Of a stretch of 64,000 nucleotides of DNA, positions 12,177 through 24,500 are shown piece by piece. The notes under the pieces were generated by a model. The model was not told the DNA's origin. It saw nothing but the letters and a program-made list of their open reading frames with translations, and did not search any database. The DNA is from Hirundichthys speculiger (lineage: Eukaryota; Chordata; Actinopteri; Beloniformes; Exocoetidae). Both the position numbers and the translations under genes were made by a program. The first letter of the stretch is position 1, and the number at the start of each line of letters is the position of its first letter. Location of the stretch: positions 682,001 to 746,000 of the forward strand of contig JAGFBZ010000855.1 of NCBI GenBank assembly GCA_018398805.1. Direction: 5' to 3'.

Positions 12177-15100
12177 TCAGTGTCCTTTTGGTTTTCCTTT
12201 AAGCAAGTCTTGTTCAACATTAGGCAGAGCAGTCTTAGGTGGACTGTTGTTTCCCTCGACAAACATGTTAGGAATGTCTTGGCCAAAGTAGATCTTGCTG
12301 TTAGCTGCTATGGCCTGATACTTCATCAGCTCCAGGTATTCTGGTGTTAACTTTAGCTGCAAAGATTTAGGACAAAGACATCAATATATTAATGCTTAAT
12401 CATATGACTGTTCACTACAATAGTGACATGACTACTGACATGACAATGACTATGGAGGAGATCTACATTCTCTGCGTTAAATGCAACACAGCTGTTGGAA
12501 TTACTTTGGTAGGGTAAGAGTGAGTGACAAAGGGCTCAAGATTCAATTCAGTTGAAGAGAATATTTTCATAATTAATCAGAGCAAGTCATAGGAGAAAAG
12601 AAAAAGAAAAAACAAAACACCCATCTAAGGCTTTTATTATAAAAGCCATCTGGATGTGTTTTGCCCAATAAGGTATCTTTTAGACTGCATCTACCAGGTG
12701 GACTGAAATGACGAAAGATTATAGTACATCTGTCTGCATTAGCAACTTTAATCTGACTTTCATGAGCTCTATGTAAACAGAACACATCAGTCCACAGCAT
12801 AAATCCACCAAAAGCTGGAGACACATTAGATCTAATAATACTCACCATTGTAGCAAAGATAAAAGCACCCTTCAATATTTTGATATTAACTCAATAAAAT
12901 CTGATTAAATGTTGTGTAATGTTTGTATTAAGTGTATTAATACTGTTTTTACCATGTTTGCTTCAGCAAATTTGGCAGCAGTGTAATATTCTGCATCGGC
13001 CTTGGCCTTCTCCCTGGCCACGAAGGCAGCATCTGAACAAAGAAACAGTGTTGAATGAGACACATGATGAGCTCACACACTAGACAGAGGAATGCAGAAA
13101 CTCCCTGCTCTCAAAGAAGGAAACTGAGAATAGTAATGCTAACCCTCTATTTCAGAGATCTTCTTCTCCGTTTCTTTCTCCATCACTTTCTGTTTGTACT
13201 GAATCTCTGCCACTTGAGCGACTTTTTGTGCCTCTGTAAGATGGAAAAACAGGAGTTTTAAACACAGTGAAGGTCCACTAGGACAAGAGTGGTTACACAT
13301 GAGTGACAGAGAAACAAATTGCACAGACAGCCATGCATATATAAAAATGAGTGATTTACTGTAAGGCACTTCATTTACCAATAATGGCTTTCTTTCTCTC
13401 AGTCTCAGCTTCCTTTTCCACCACCTTCTGTGTCTGAGCTGTTATTAATAGACGAGTCTTCTCTGCTTCCCTGCACACAAAAAGACAAAATTACCTTTTT
13501 TTTTTTTTCATATATTTAGCTTTCTTTGCAGTCTTAATTGTATTGAGAACACACATTATACACACAGAAACGGAAGCATAAACATAATCTGTGCTTGTAA
13601 GGCTCACATGAGTTCAAAGTTCCTCCTGATAGCCTCTGGGATCTTTGGCTTGGTAACACGGACAGCCTTCATGATGAAGAAAACAGCAAAGAAAACAGAA
13701 AAAAAAAAAAGAGACCGAATGCTGAATGACAGTTTGAACTGGCCTAATACAGTCTGCACAGAATTAGATTTTAATGCTCACTACAGTATACCCTTATTAT
13801 TCGCGGGGGTTACGCTCCTTCCTTCCCCCTGCGAATCCCAAAAATCTGCAATTATTGATGCAGTTTTTAAAGGCCTATGTATGATATCATATACGCTAAA
13901 ATATGCTTCCCAAACACATTGTTACACATTAATACAGTAATAATGTAGTAATGATAAATAACAAAAACTTTAATTTTGTAGTGTGATAATATTTATTAAT
14001 AATAATAAAAAATATATAAATACAATAATACTAGTTATGGTAATATGAGCACTTTTCTGCAAAAAAAAAATGGCCTAAGAAAGTCACAGAATTGCCAGGG
14101 GCTACCAAAAATTCAAATACATCATGGAAAAAAAAACAAAAAAAAAAACTTTGAGACCAAAATCCGTGAGTATGCGGGACCTCGAATGGGCAAGGGTATA
14201 CTGTATTGTGATCTTCAGATTATTATAATCTCATTCACCACATCCATACCCATGATTGCTCAAAAAACTAAAAGAAGACTGCGCTCATCAATTTAATGTT
14301 TATCAAACAATTCAATTCAAATATATTTTCAATGAGACCATGAAATGCATTTATCACTGACTTTGTGTCATGGATATGAGGGAAGGACAAACCTTAGTTT
14401 GAGCTGTTGCTGCTAAAACTATGTGCATGTTTTGCGATCAATATAAAACCAATTATACGTGCATCTTGTATGTGTTTACATACTTGTATTGTTAGTCCAG
14501 GTGCCATAACATTCAAATCCTTCTGCAATGCAGTCTTCAGGTTCTCATCTATAATGTCTGCAAGACACAACAAACAGCTTGAATACCAATCCTAATGTGC
14601 GTCTCATCTTAGAAATTTCCGAAATTAACGTACTGTGTACTATGTACTGAAAGAAAAAAAAAATCCTCACCAAACAATTCAATGTAGACCTCCTGGAGCG
14701 TGTGTACGCTGCAGAACTGGTTCAGTTCATGGTGAATCTTGTTAAAAATTAGAGTTTTATCATAATCTGCAGTGTAGTTCCTCACAATGTCCACCACTAG
14801 AAAAAATGACCAAAACCAGCACTTATAGGAAATGCCATACAGTAAATGAATAAATGAATAAGGAACTTTTGCAATGAAAGATTTGAACTTATACCTGCTA
14901 AAGGAACCAGCATATTAACAACTTCTATCCTGTCAAAATAGATCATCACACCGCCACTGTGGGAAGAAAAACAATTTGTTTAATTGATAATCATTTTCAA
15001 GAGGGAGGATCAATTTCTGAACAGTTACCTAAGTAAGTTGAGTCATACCTTGTTCCACAAGGCACATTCTTGATTTCATCAGTTTGGAGTGTAGTCTAAA

Positions 15101-17376
15101 ACAGAAAGTCAAAACATAATCTGATGACACCTAAATCATTTTCCTTTTGTTTTGTTTTTCAAACCTGCATGTCTCTATTTCATGCTGAGAGGCAATATGA
15201 AGCTGTGTATCTTTGTTTTGTTATTTAATAAGACAATGAAAGTATATATTGACATAATAATGCATGTTAAAGTTCATTAAAGGTCAAGGACACAATAGCT
15301 TCTAATAGATTAAATTATCTGTAGTAGGGATGTAACGATATGGAAAATTTGATATCTCGATTATGGTGAACAAATGATCACGAATTTACGATATTATAGT
15401 GGTATTCTTAATTGCTGTACAAATGTCTAAAAAAACACATACATTAAAATAATTTCACAAAATCTTGTGATTTTCTTGCCATACTAAATCATTTGAAGCC
15501 AAAACCTTATCAAAATGAAACTTTTACATTAAAAGGACAAACAACTGGCACAGAAAGAGATTTTATTTTAAATGAAAAAAAGAAATAACAGGAATAAAGC
15601 TTATTTGTCTGATTAAAGTTTAAATGAACACTTTAGCAACCATAGTAGGTCAAAATATGCAAATTAGCATGAACTAGAGATGCACGATAACTGTTTTTTT
15701 TTTTTTTAAATCGATACTGATGACCAATAACTTTCAGCTCCTTTAGGGGGATACTGATAACACACAGATATACCTAAGATCATTACATCAATGCTATGAA
15801 CAAAACCAAAAACAGTTTTCACTCTTTAAATGACCAGATATTTATTTTTTCCAATAAAAAACTATTGGCAAGCCTCTCAAACATTTTTGTAAAGCTATCA
15901 AACAAACCTATTTGATATCTCACATCAACTTAAATAAGGTGCATTACTTACCGATATAAAAAATTAAGGCTCCTTAAACTGACTGAAATACATGTATCAG
16001 AATAACAAACAGAAAGATTGCATTCCAGAAGTTTACAAAAAGTAAATATACATAGAAAATTAATGCACTGACACAAGTTAGATTCAAACATTTCTACCTT
16101 CTACCCATTTCACCTTTGGCAAATTTCTTGGATTTTTCAAAAGCCTCACCAATGTGTGTAAGTCCCGGTGAATTCTCTGCTGCTGGCTTGCTCACGTTAG
16201 TTCACATTAGTGCGATTTCAAACTTTCAAAAGCGATGGTTAAGTTTCAAATGGCTAATCGGGTTTGACGTATTAAAGCTTGTGCTATCTTTCCCTCCTCA
16301 TGGAATTTGCTTGGAGCATTTGTCACAAATAACCAGCCAACTATCTTCTTCTCAAATTTTAAAGAAGTTCCATACCATTGCCACCATGTTTGTTATCAGG
16401 ATGATGTGCTGCAGGCTGCATTCAAGGTGTAACATAAATTTCTCCGTTCCCTCGTTTGGTGGTCGTTCTTTCGGCCTTTTCTATTTTTTCTGTGTAACAT
16501 GTGGGAAAATACTGCGAATATCAATTCGAATTAACAAGTTCTTTCTGGCATGAAGGGGTACTCTTTATTTTCCTTATTGAGAAATAGTTTTTCTGATTAT
16601 GCCGACATCACTTGAACATAACATTCACTGCTGGTTATTTGGGGTTTCAGTGGGAGCTAGGCACTGCCGTGTTGACAAAAATATATATGTTAATCGGGGC
16701 TATTCATCATATCAGACTTACCAAAATGACATCATAATTTCTTGTTATCGGCCCGATAACTATCGTGCACCCCTATCATGAACAAAATTTAAAGTGCAAC
16801 TTCAAATGAAAAAAAATTTGGCCGTTAAGCTGAACCTTAAATAAGTATAAATGTGCAAATACAGAAAACAGTTGCTTGTAGAAATTACATTAAAATGTAA
16901 ACAAGTGCTCTGCAGACAGGATAATTGTCCTCCACCAGTTGTCTCTCTGCATTCTTAAAAAAAAAAAATGTGCCGAGACCTCGGATTTCATCCTTTCAGT
17001 GGGTTGGTAAATGTCCTGCCCGCTATCACCACTTCCCGTCATGCTTACAATACCCATGTTACAAGCTATATATTCATGCAAGACACTATTGCGAGTCACT
17101 CGCGAGACTTGAATGAGGCTGATATTACATATCCCGGTAATTGACCGTGATAATGAGATTGAGTTAAACATAAACGGTGAATTGTTATTGTGTAAAATTT
17201 CACCATGCTTTGCTGCAATACCAGTAACTGCTCCGTCCCTAATTTGTAGATGAATTTCAGTCTGATAATTTTGTCATATGTGAATCATCCCCATAGCAAT
17301 CACACACAAAAGACAAACTGTTAGATGCTGGTGAAAAAAATTAAAGGATAAATGTTATTTTTCAGTTTTGACAAGT

Positions 17377-17418
<42 letters not shown>

Positions 17419-19860
17419 AAAAAAAAAAAACTGACATTAAACAAAGCTAAAGAGATCATGTTTCAGAGGAGACAGATACATTTACCTGCACTGATCTGTA
17501 AGTTGTGATGAAAGGCAGCATAATGTGATATCCAGGACCATTAGGAGAAGTCAGCAATGCCCCACCTCTGAAACAAATATAAACAAATTGTTAGGTTTGT
17601 GTCCTCCATCTCTTCCAAAACAGCACTTGGACTACACACACACACACATACACAAACACACATATTATCTCTCTATCTATCTATCTATCTATACACATAC
17701 TAGGGGTGCAACGGTACAGGTGGCTCACTGTACAGTCCATACTGCAGTTCTTGTGTCATGGTTTCGGTACGGATTCAGTACAGTTTCAGACCACCCGCTA
17801 CCCTAAACCCACGATCGCAAGATACCGAGTTTACGGAAAGTGCAACCCGCATGTCGGCGCGTAAAAGTGCGCATCCAAATGGCATAAATGTGCGTCCACC
17901 TGGTCACATGTGGACGTGCACAAACGACTCTACCTCTAGATTACGCATCACCGTATTACTTGCAGATGTTTTTATTCTCTTGAGGTCAGAGGATGTCTGG
18001 TCAGCAGTTGTGGTGGATGTGGGAATAGTCACGGCCAGACACGTCAGTCTGTACAGCTGTGGAATGATCTCATTCAGATGTTTGCTGTGGGGGAAACCAA
18101 GGAGATATTTGTCAAGCTGGAAAAGGTTGGATGCAGGAATTTATTTCCGATATGTCTGAAACTGTTGGTGGTCGAGGAGGGACAGACACATTAATTGTTC
18201 GTGATCTTTAAATGCGCATCCAATGATTCTTTCCGCAGTATTTTAAAAAGCACATCAGCTGCGCCAAGATGCACAACTGGTAACAACTGGATCTTACACA
18301 GGTAAGATCGCGGATCTATGAGCTGCAGCCAACCGGCCAAAGTGTGATAGGCTGGTCCCTGTGAGTGAGCAGAGACGAGTGGACATTGACATACAGTGGC
18401 GGGCCTGTTGCCTAAAAGGCAGGCACGCTCATGTCCAAGTCCAATGCAAAGTTATTGGAACATAAATACCGCGGGACATAAAAGCGTATTGTGCCGTGCA
18501 GGTCGTACCGAACGGTTTGGTATTTTACCAAGTACCGTTGCATCCCTAACACATACATAGATTTACATAAAAAAATAGATCTAGCAATAAATATGAAAAT
18601 CATAAACATGAAACAGATTACTTTAAGAAGCATAAAAAGAAAATATAAAATGTGAATAAATAGCACATACACCCAATACACATCAAACATGACGCATTGA
18701 AAAAGGAAAGAAAAAAGTGGACTCGAGGTGATGTGGATGGACTAAATCTACTTCGAACAGGCCTCATACACCAATGGCTGCAAATAACATTAACTAACTT
18801 TAACAGACTGTAAAGTATTTTTTTGTCCTTTTCTTGTCGGGTCAACTACTCAAAGCGCTTTACACTACATATCACTGTCACTCATGCACACACATTCATA
18901 CATCAATTTCTCAGGCTACATTCATGCTGCAAGGTCTGACTGCTCAATTATGATTTTTTTTTGCCAAGATTTTTTTTTTTTGCATTAGCATTTTTAATGC
19001 AACCTATATCAGACTCCGCTGTGAACTGGCTAATTTATTGAAGTGACCCGCAGATAAGGAAAGACCAAGTGATATCAAACACAGTACATTGGGTTTATGG
19101 AAGTAATGCAGCAGCAGTGAGCCTGTATGATTTATTTTTAAAGTTTTTGCGCACTGGAAGCTGGCAAATTCATTGACAAATTATAAAGAGAAGAAGACTG
19201 GGGGAAAAAAAGAGAGCAAAATTGTTGTATTTCAAGTTACCACCAACACAGAATTGTGACATAATTCGCAGTCATGTCAACAATGGATAAAATGAGACTT
19301 AAGACAGTTCACAATGAAGTCACCTAGGAAAACATCAGATACTCGTCCAATTTAAGGCCACATATGATGGTGACCCTGGTCTGGTGTCAGAAAAAAATGA
19401 ATAAATAAATAAATAAAAATAAACAAATAAATAATTAAATAAATACATTGGTGTTCATGTAGTTTGAGCTTTTCACACAGCCATCAAAAATAGATAGCTA
19501 GATACATGCTATTAAAGTCAGATTTGGATTACTTTTGCCCACAGTTGGTTCAGAATTTTCAGCCTATGCAGTCTACTTTAATTTTCTTTAAACCATACAC
19601 TCTCTCACACACCAATTAACACAAAAGGGGAATGTGGGGTTCATTTTCTTCAGACACACACACTCGCACAGTAAATATGTGCAACAGGTTGTAATGTAAA
19701 ATGTACCTTCCCTGATGCACAAATATTAAAGATTGCTTTTGCAATACCTGTAGTAGACAGCAAGATGTCCTTCCTCTATCTTGTGGATTGAGGAGTGCAA
19801 CATAATGGCCATCACTCCTACTATTGCTGCAAACACAGCCCCTACATGCGGCATCGTCAT
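12177..19860 (-). CDS. erlin1: erlin-1, ER lipid-raft SPFH-domain protein
   Basis: Eleven coding exons (5' to 3'): 19860-19748, 17567-17486, 15095-15049, 14956-14895, 14796-14671, 14557-14484, 13666-13608, 13470-13379, 13233-13144, 13032-12953, 12356-12177; 1005 nt, 334 aa (human ~348). Residues 1-25 form an N-terminal membrane anchor, followed by [19 protein letters not shown] and an SPFH/prohibitin domain. NYT at residues 108-110 matches the human N-glycosylation position. A helical region ([28 protein letters not shown]) and [15 protein letters not shown] plus [13 protein letters not shown] follow. With erlin2 it forms large ER rings that bind cholesterol and deliver activated IP3 receptors to ERAD. 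The tail after IPNMF is short and differs from mammals. An in-frame TGA precedes the first ATG. Position next to chuk, as in mammals, favours erlin1 over erlin2. Confidence 0.95.
13784..14203. mobile_element. Tigger/pogo-like MITE with TA target duplication
   Basis: The left end reads CAGTATACCCTTATTATTCG and the right end is its diverged inverse (…GGGCAAGGGTATACTG). Both sides are flanked by TA (13782-13783 and 14204-14205), as for Tc1/mariner-superfamily insertions. The interior is AT-rich and non-coding. It sits in the erlin1 intron between exons 6 and 7. Confidence 0.75.
15327..17250. mobile_element. probable hAT relic, host of a nested element
   Basis: TAGGGATGTAACGATATGG near 15327 resembles a hAT terminus common in fish, and the following sequence repeats atatcg/cgatat motifs. 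Comparable ATATCCCGGTAATT-type sequence occurs near 17130. I could not define the right end or a target duplication, so the extent is uncertain. The element at 15675-16775 lies inside it. Confidence 0.35.
15675..16775. mobile_element. non-autonomous hAT element in erlin1 intron 3' of exon 2
   Basis: Terminal inverted repeats are TAGAGATGCACGATAAC (left) and the inverse of TAGGGGTGCACGATAG (right). Flanking octamers gcatgaac (15667-15674) and tcatgaac (16776-16783) match 7/8, a slightly decayed hAT target duplication. The 145-codon open frame inside (16116-16553) has no recognisable transposase motif. Confidence 0.8.
17381..17430. repeat. C28A22 homopolymer junction
   Basis: Twenty-eight consecutive C are followed directly by twenty-two A, about 50 bp upstream (+ coordinates) of erlin1 exon 2. 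The length may be an assembly artefact; see findings. Confidence 0.8.
17634..17692. repeat. (CA)n and (CTAT)n microsatellites
   Basis: An ACAC array grades into a CTAT tetranucleotide array next to the hAT element at 17701. Confidence 0.8.
17701..18548. mobile_element. non-autonomous hAT element (848 bp) with perfect 8-bp target duplication
   Basis: The left end TAGGGGTGCAACGGTAC and the right end (inverse TAGGGATGCAACGGTAC) differ at one base. The octamer acacatac lies immediately outside both ends (17693-17700, 18549-18556). The interior has a 133-codon open frame (17758-18159) without transposase motifs. About 500 bp of the interior (17,800-18,300) is homologous, in inverse orientation, to 38,945-39,440. 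Confidence 0.9.
19385..19447. repeat. (AAAT)n-rich stretch
   Basis: Imperfect AAAT/AAAC tetranucleotide array in the first coding intron of erlin1. Confidence 0.7.
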
Positions 19861-20571
19861 CCTCACTAGCACTCACCTGAAGGCAGAAAGAAAGAATCAG
19901 AAACACACTGAAGTATTTATACCACATTCAGTACTCAGGGATTCATATGGCCTGTGGTCAGACACCTACACAGTAATTGTCAGCAGCAGAACAAGAAGTC
20001 GGTTCCAAGTTTGTAGGTAAACCTGGCCAAAATAATGTAATGTAACAATGCAACTTTAATAGTCAGTCTGTATTTTCGGGTTTGGTGAAACTGTCTGAGA
20101 CGGTCAAAATGTTATATTTCTGAATAATGGTCATAACCCATATGATAGAACCAAATACGGTACAGTTCTAACAGATATAATAATTCAAACAGATATTTAA
20201 TATTTGAGAAATATCAAGCTGTACTGAGCACTGTTTGATAAAGGAACTGCAAACAGACGCTGTGATGAAACTCTTGACGATAAAGAGGAACCTTTTCAAA
20301 ATGATGAAGCTCAAATACAACGAACATAAACACAGGCTTCCATCTTTAGTTAACTATAACAGTTATTCTCACTACACTGACGGTGCTTGTTGTAAATGGA
20401 ATAAACCCTGACTTCAACACAGGTGCACCCCTGTGAACGCGCTCAGGAACGTTCACGGCTAACGCTAACATACGTTATTTTGCAGAGTAACTTTTAAGGA
20501 AGAAAGAAGCGAGGCATTCCTCTGCCAACTAACGACGCAACATATCTGGAGCACAGTTGTGTATCCTTTAC

Positions 20572-20950
20572 CGTGAACACCGCGAAGAAAACCAGAACCA
20601 GAAAGTGATACAATATTCGTCCGGTGAAGTTAACCCAGCAGGCAGAGTAAGCTAGCTAGCTTTTACGATCGAGTGGGTTCGGAAGTCAGTTCCTCCGTCA
20701 GCGTCTTGTAGCGCAATGCTAACTTCAGCTGGAAGCTGCCAGGGTAAATGTGATAAACCACCTCAACTTGCACTATATTCATGCATGATAATATTAATGA
20801 AAACATGAAATGACCAATAGATATACTAATTTACCTCTGTATCAAACCGTCTCCCCCTCTGGTCTTATCATTCAGCGACCCATCCCCCTCAACCCCGCCT
20901 CCTCCCACACGTTTCTGTCCAGATTTGACTTGTTTCATTGTGCTGCCTTC
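20572..20950 (-). promoter_or_regulatory. putative erlin1 5' UTR exon and promoter
   Basis: On the minus strand a donor-like CACG|gtaaag lies at 20572/20571. Upstream of it is a less AT-rich, CpG-containing stretch with a GC box (ccccgcc, about 20895-20901). The first coding exon has an acceptor at 19877, so a non-coding first exon is required. Exact start is not determinable. The region lies only about 350-600 bp from the chuk 3' end. Confidence 0.45.
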
Positions 20951-21305
20951 AGGAACTGTCGGAAGTACAGTTTATGAAAAATTAGAGGGGTACTAACGTG
21001 GTAATTTTGCTCCACGTTGTTTGTTATAATCCCATTAATGGCTCGTTGACAAACCATCACCAGTGGCATTATGAGGAAATATATTTATTTGTATCACTAT
21101 ATAACTATAAAATGAATACCCACTGGTTTACTCAATACGTTATTATATTTTTGCATTCATCAGGTGCTCTTTTATCTGGTGCTCAGGGTGTATGTAAAAT
21201 TATTTAAATACGTGCAATCATCAGGGGGTTTGTGTTTGCGATATCAACAAAGAAATAACTCAAAGAAAATGTCACCATTGTACATATTCTATGCATATAT
21301 AAATA

Positions 21306-21311
21306 TTTATT
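21306..21311 (-). terminator. candidate chuk polyadenylation signal
   Basis: Minus-strand AATAAA (TTTATT on +) about 280 nt past the chuk stop codon. Another hexamer occurs near 21085. This gives a short 3' UTR and leaves only a few hundred bases before the erlin1 promoter. Confidence 0.5.
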
Positions 21312-21584
21312 CACATTCCATCATGCATAATCTGTCAGCAACAATGCCTCACAGATTAATATCACCAGAAAAATAGGTACACTGTTGCTACTGCAGGAAA
21401 AATCTTTTAACATTTTATAAATACACTTAAGTTAAAACATGCAAATCATACGCCATCATAATGTTTTACTCATTCTCATGTTAGATCATTACATATAAGT
21501 AAATGACACAGTTGAGAAACACAGCTTTCTGATAGCGTAACTCTGATTAGGCACTTAATACAGGACATGTTCTTCATAAAGCTG

Positions 21585-24500
21585 CTACAGCTTCTGGGAC
21601 TTGACATTCACTGCTTCGACCTGAGTCCAGCTCCAGTCCAGATCCTGGAGAGAGAAAAAAAAACCCTTTTCACACTTTACAACTAAACATGTTGTTATCC
21701 ATCTGCCATCCACTTGGTCTTTTTATTTTCTGGGATGCTTACTGCATAAGCTCAATGTTTTACACCTATACAACTTACCATAACACTGTGCTTCATTTCT
21801 TGGGTGACATCTTGCAACAGAGAACTGAGATGACTCAGATAACGCTGATTTTCATCCAGTAGCTCATCAACTGTTTCGCTGCAAAAGACAAGAGACTTGG
21901 GTGTAACTCAGGTGAGAAATTGTTGCAGATGCTCTTACAGAGAAAATTGTTCTCTTCTTGTCAAAATCATAGATCTGAAAATATGAGGTCATTTATACTA
22001 TTTGACAAATTATTTACTTTTTGACTACATGGTACACTCCTAAAATTTATCATGAATATTTATTTTATGCAATTCAATTATAAAGTTCTAGTGATTATCT
22101 CTTTCACTTTGAAACTCTTCACTTTGAAAACCTTGAATGCCAGTTTTTAACTGGAAACAAGATTTATTGTCAAGTACAAGCATATTGCTGAATGGATAGA
22201 TAATTTTACTTGCACTGAGTGATTTTCACCCAGAATTGTGTTTATTTCTTTTATTTTAGCTAGTACGTTTAGCAGTTTAGATTTGTGAGGTCAGATAGTG
22301 ACCTCCTGAAGATTTCTAAGAAAACAGAAATACAAAATTATTTAAATTAATCTTCTAAAGAAATTGTTAATTTAAATAAAAACTGATACACAATAATTTT
22401 ATTGTAGATTGTCCCAATATGTTTTTTTTCCAGATGCAAATACAATATATACTCTTACTAGTTCTCAGAAACATGAGGCATGTCTTGCACAGATCTTACC
22501 TTTCAGTAGGTTGTTCTATCAGTGAGGGAGCTGGAGAATTGCTCTGTGACTAAGGACACAACCACAAACTGCATTAGTTACAGAATCACTTAACTTCAAC
22601 ATTTATTATTATGGAGCTTCAAGGTCCTAAAGCTTCACTGAGGGTGAATACTTTTCTCTGTCGTGCTGTTGATAACATACTTACACAAACAACCTTGAGA
22701 AGGTACCAGAACTCTTTCTGTCTTTTCATTTGCATCTGCATCACTGCCGCCTCTGCAGTTTTTATGTTCTCCACTGCCCTTTCCAATTTAGGGAACAAAT
22801 CCACGATGCGTCGCTTACACATCAGGATTGTACTACAGAAAAATAAAACACAGGGGAAAATAAAGCTTGACACACCATAAAATTCAAGAGTTGTGCTAAA
22901 TTGTATTTGGTTGTGAGTTTATCTGAAATAGACTTGTGGAGTATTTGCCTTAGGTGAGTGTACAGGTCTTTTAGCACTCTGTCCTGGTTTTGAACCGTCT
23001 GGAGTATTGTTTTTACCATGTCTGAGCTGTCACTGTAACCATGTGGAGGGTCAGGACCTGGAGAAAAATAAGATTATCCATCTACAATATTTCAATAAAG
23101 TTCAATGCACACCATTAATGTTGCATTTTTTTTTTTCCATTCACATCAATCCACAAAGATAATGATGATGGAGACCTTGTAATATCTTTGTTCAGTAAGC
23201 CTTTCTGCAGCTTTTCCTGCTATACATTACTGTATAATTTCAAACTGAATAGCAATATACATTATCTGTTGCTTATCAAGCATTATCCCCTGCAGTATAA
23301 TTTTATATTTAAAAAAGGTTTGAGCCTCCTTAATCCATATCTACTCTTTTATTCAGGGAAATGTACTAACTTTTGCATTTAGCTTTCAGTTGCTTGTAGA
23401 GTTCAATAGCCTTTTCTTCACTGTAAAAGAAAAAAAAGCACTTAGAGCAGGGGTCTCCAATCTCAGTCCTCAAGGGCCGGTGTCCTGCAGGTTTTAGATG
23501 TTTCCCTCCTTCCACACACCCTGATACAAGTGAGTGTGTCATTAACACACATGTGCTAACCTTGATGTCAAGATGATGATGGCCATTAATTAGAATCAGG
23601 TGTGTTAAAGCAGGGAAACATGCAAAACCTGCAGGACACCGGCCCTCGAGGACCAATATTGGAGACCCCTGATTTAGAGCAAACTTGTGCATGTCTTGGT
23701 TGGAGAATGGGTCAACGTTAGTTTGACACAAATCCCATTCAAAATTAATTTCCAAAGTTATCTAAAATTACCGAGACTTCAGCAACCTGGTAAACAAAAA
23801 AAATCTGTTTTAATGCATAAACAAATAGTTGCCTCTTGCACTGTAACCAATACGTATTTCTTCACAGACCGTATAAACATACAAAATGATCAGAGAAATA
23901 AAACACAGTTTCATGTTTGTTCACCTGACAGTTGTTAAAGAAAAACCTAAATATGAATCAGTGAATACAGTTTCACACAGATACTGACAGTTTTTCCATC
24001 ACATCCCCTTGTCTCCTGGCGAAAGGACTCCTCTGCAACTCTACAATCTCAGAATGTAAGGCCACTATTTCTTCATCCAGATACCCCACATCTGCAACCT
24101 ACAGCAAAAAGAAATCTTTTAGCACTGGACTGTCTTTAAAAAATTGCAAGAAAATACAATAAATTCTGCAAATATCATACCTTTGTAAATCCATCAGCCT
24201 TTTTTTCATTTTCTTGCCATGTTCTCAGCATTTTTTCTGAAGCTTCACATAAACACATAAAAATAGCAGAAAGTCCATTTGAGGCTTCAGGAATGACTTT
24301 AAAATACAGTATGGATTTTAACATCCACTCACAGATGCCAGTGCTCCTCTGCTTTTTGAAATGCTCAAGATCACGCTGGATGCTGGTCTTAAAGAAAGCC
24401 AGTTTAGCTTGGAGCTGCTGTGACTGAGAGAACAGCAAGTTCTTGTACCTCGTCAAGTTGGTATTGTAACGCAGCAGACTCAGCCTAGACAAACACAAGC

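Noticed and set aside
16116..16553. 145-codon open frame as a host gene in the erlin1 intron
   Set aside because: It lies inside a hAT element, has no recognisable domain and no splice-compatible neighbours.
17758..18159. 133-codon open frame as a gene
   Set aside because: It is internal to a non-autonomous hAT element; the same DNA near 39,034-39,219 is interrupted, which argues against selection for coding.
12177..19860. Assignment as erlin2
   Set aside because: Adjacent chuk, the IPNMFVE-type tail and the match to erlin-1 sequence favour erlin1, though the two paralogues are close.
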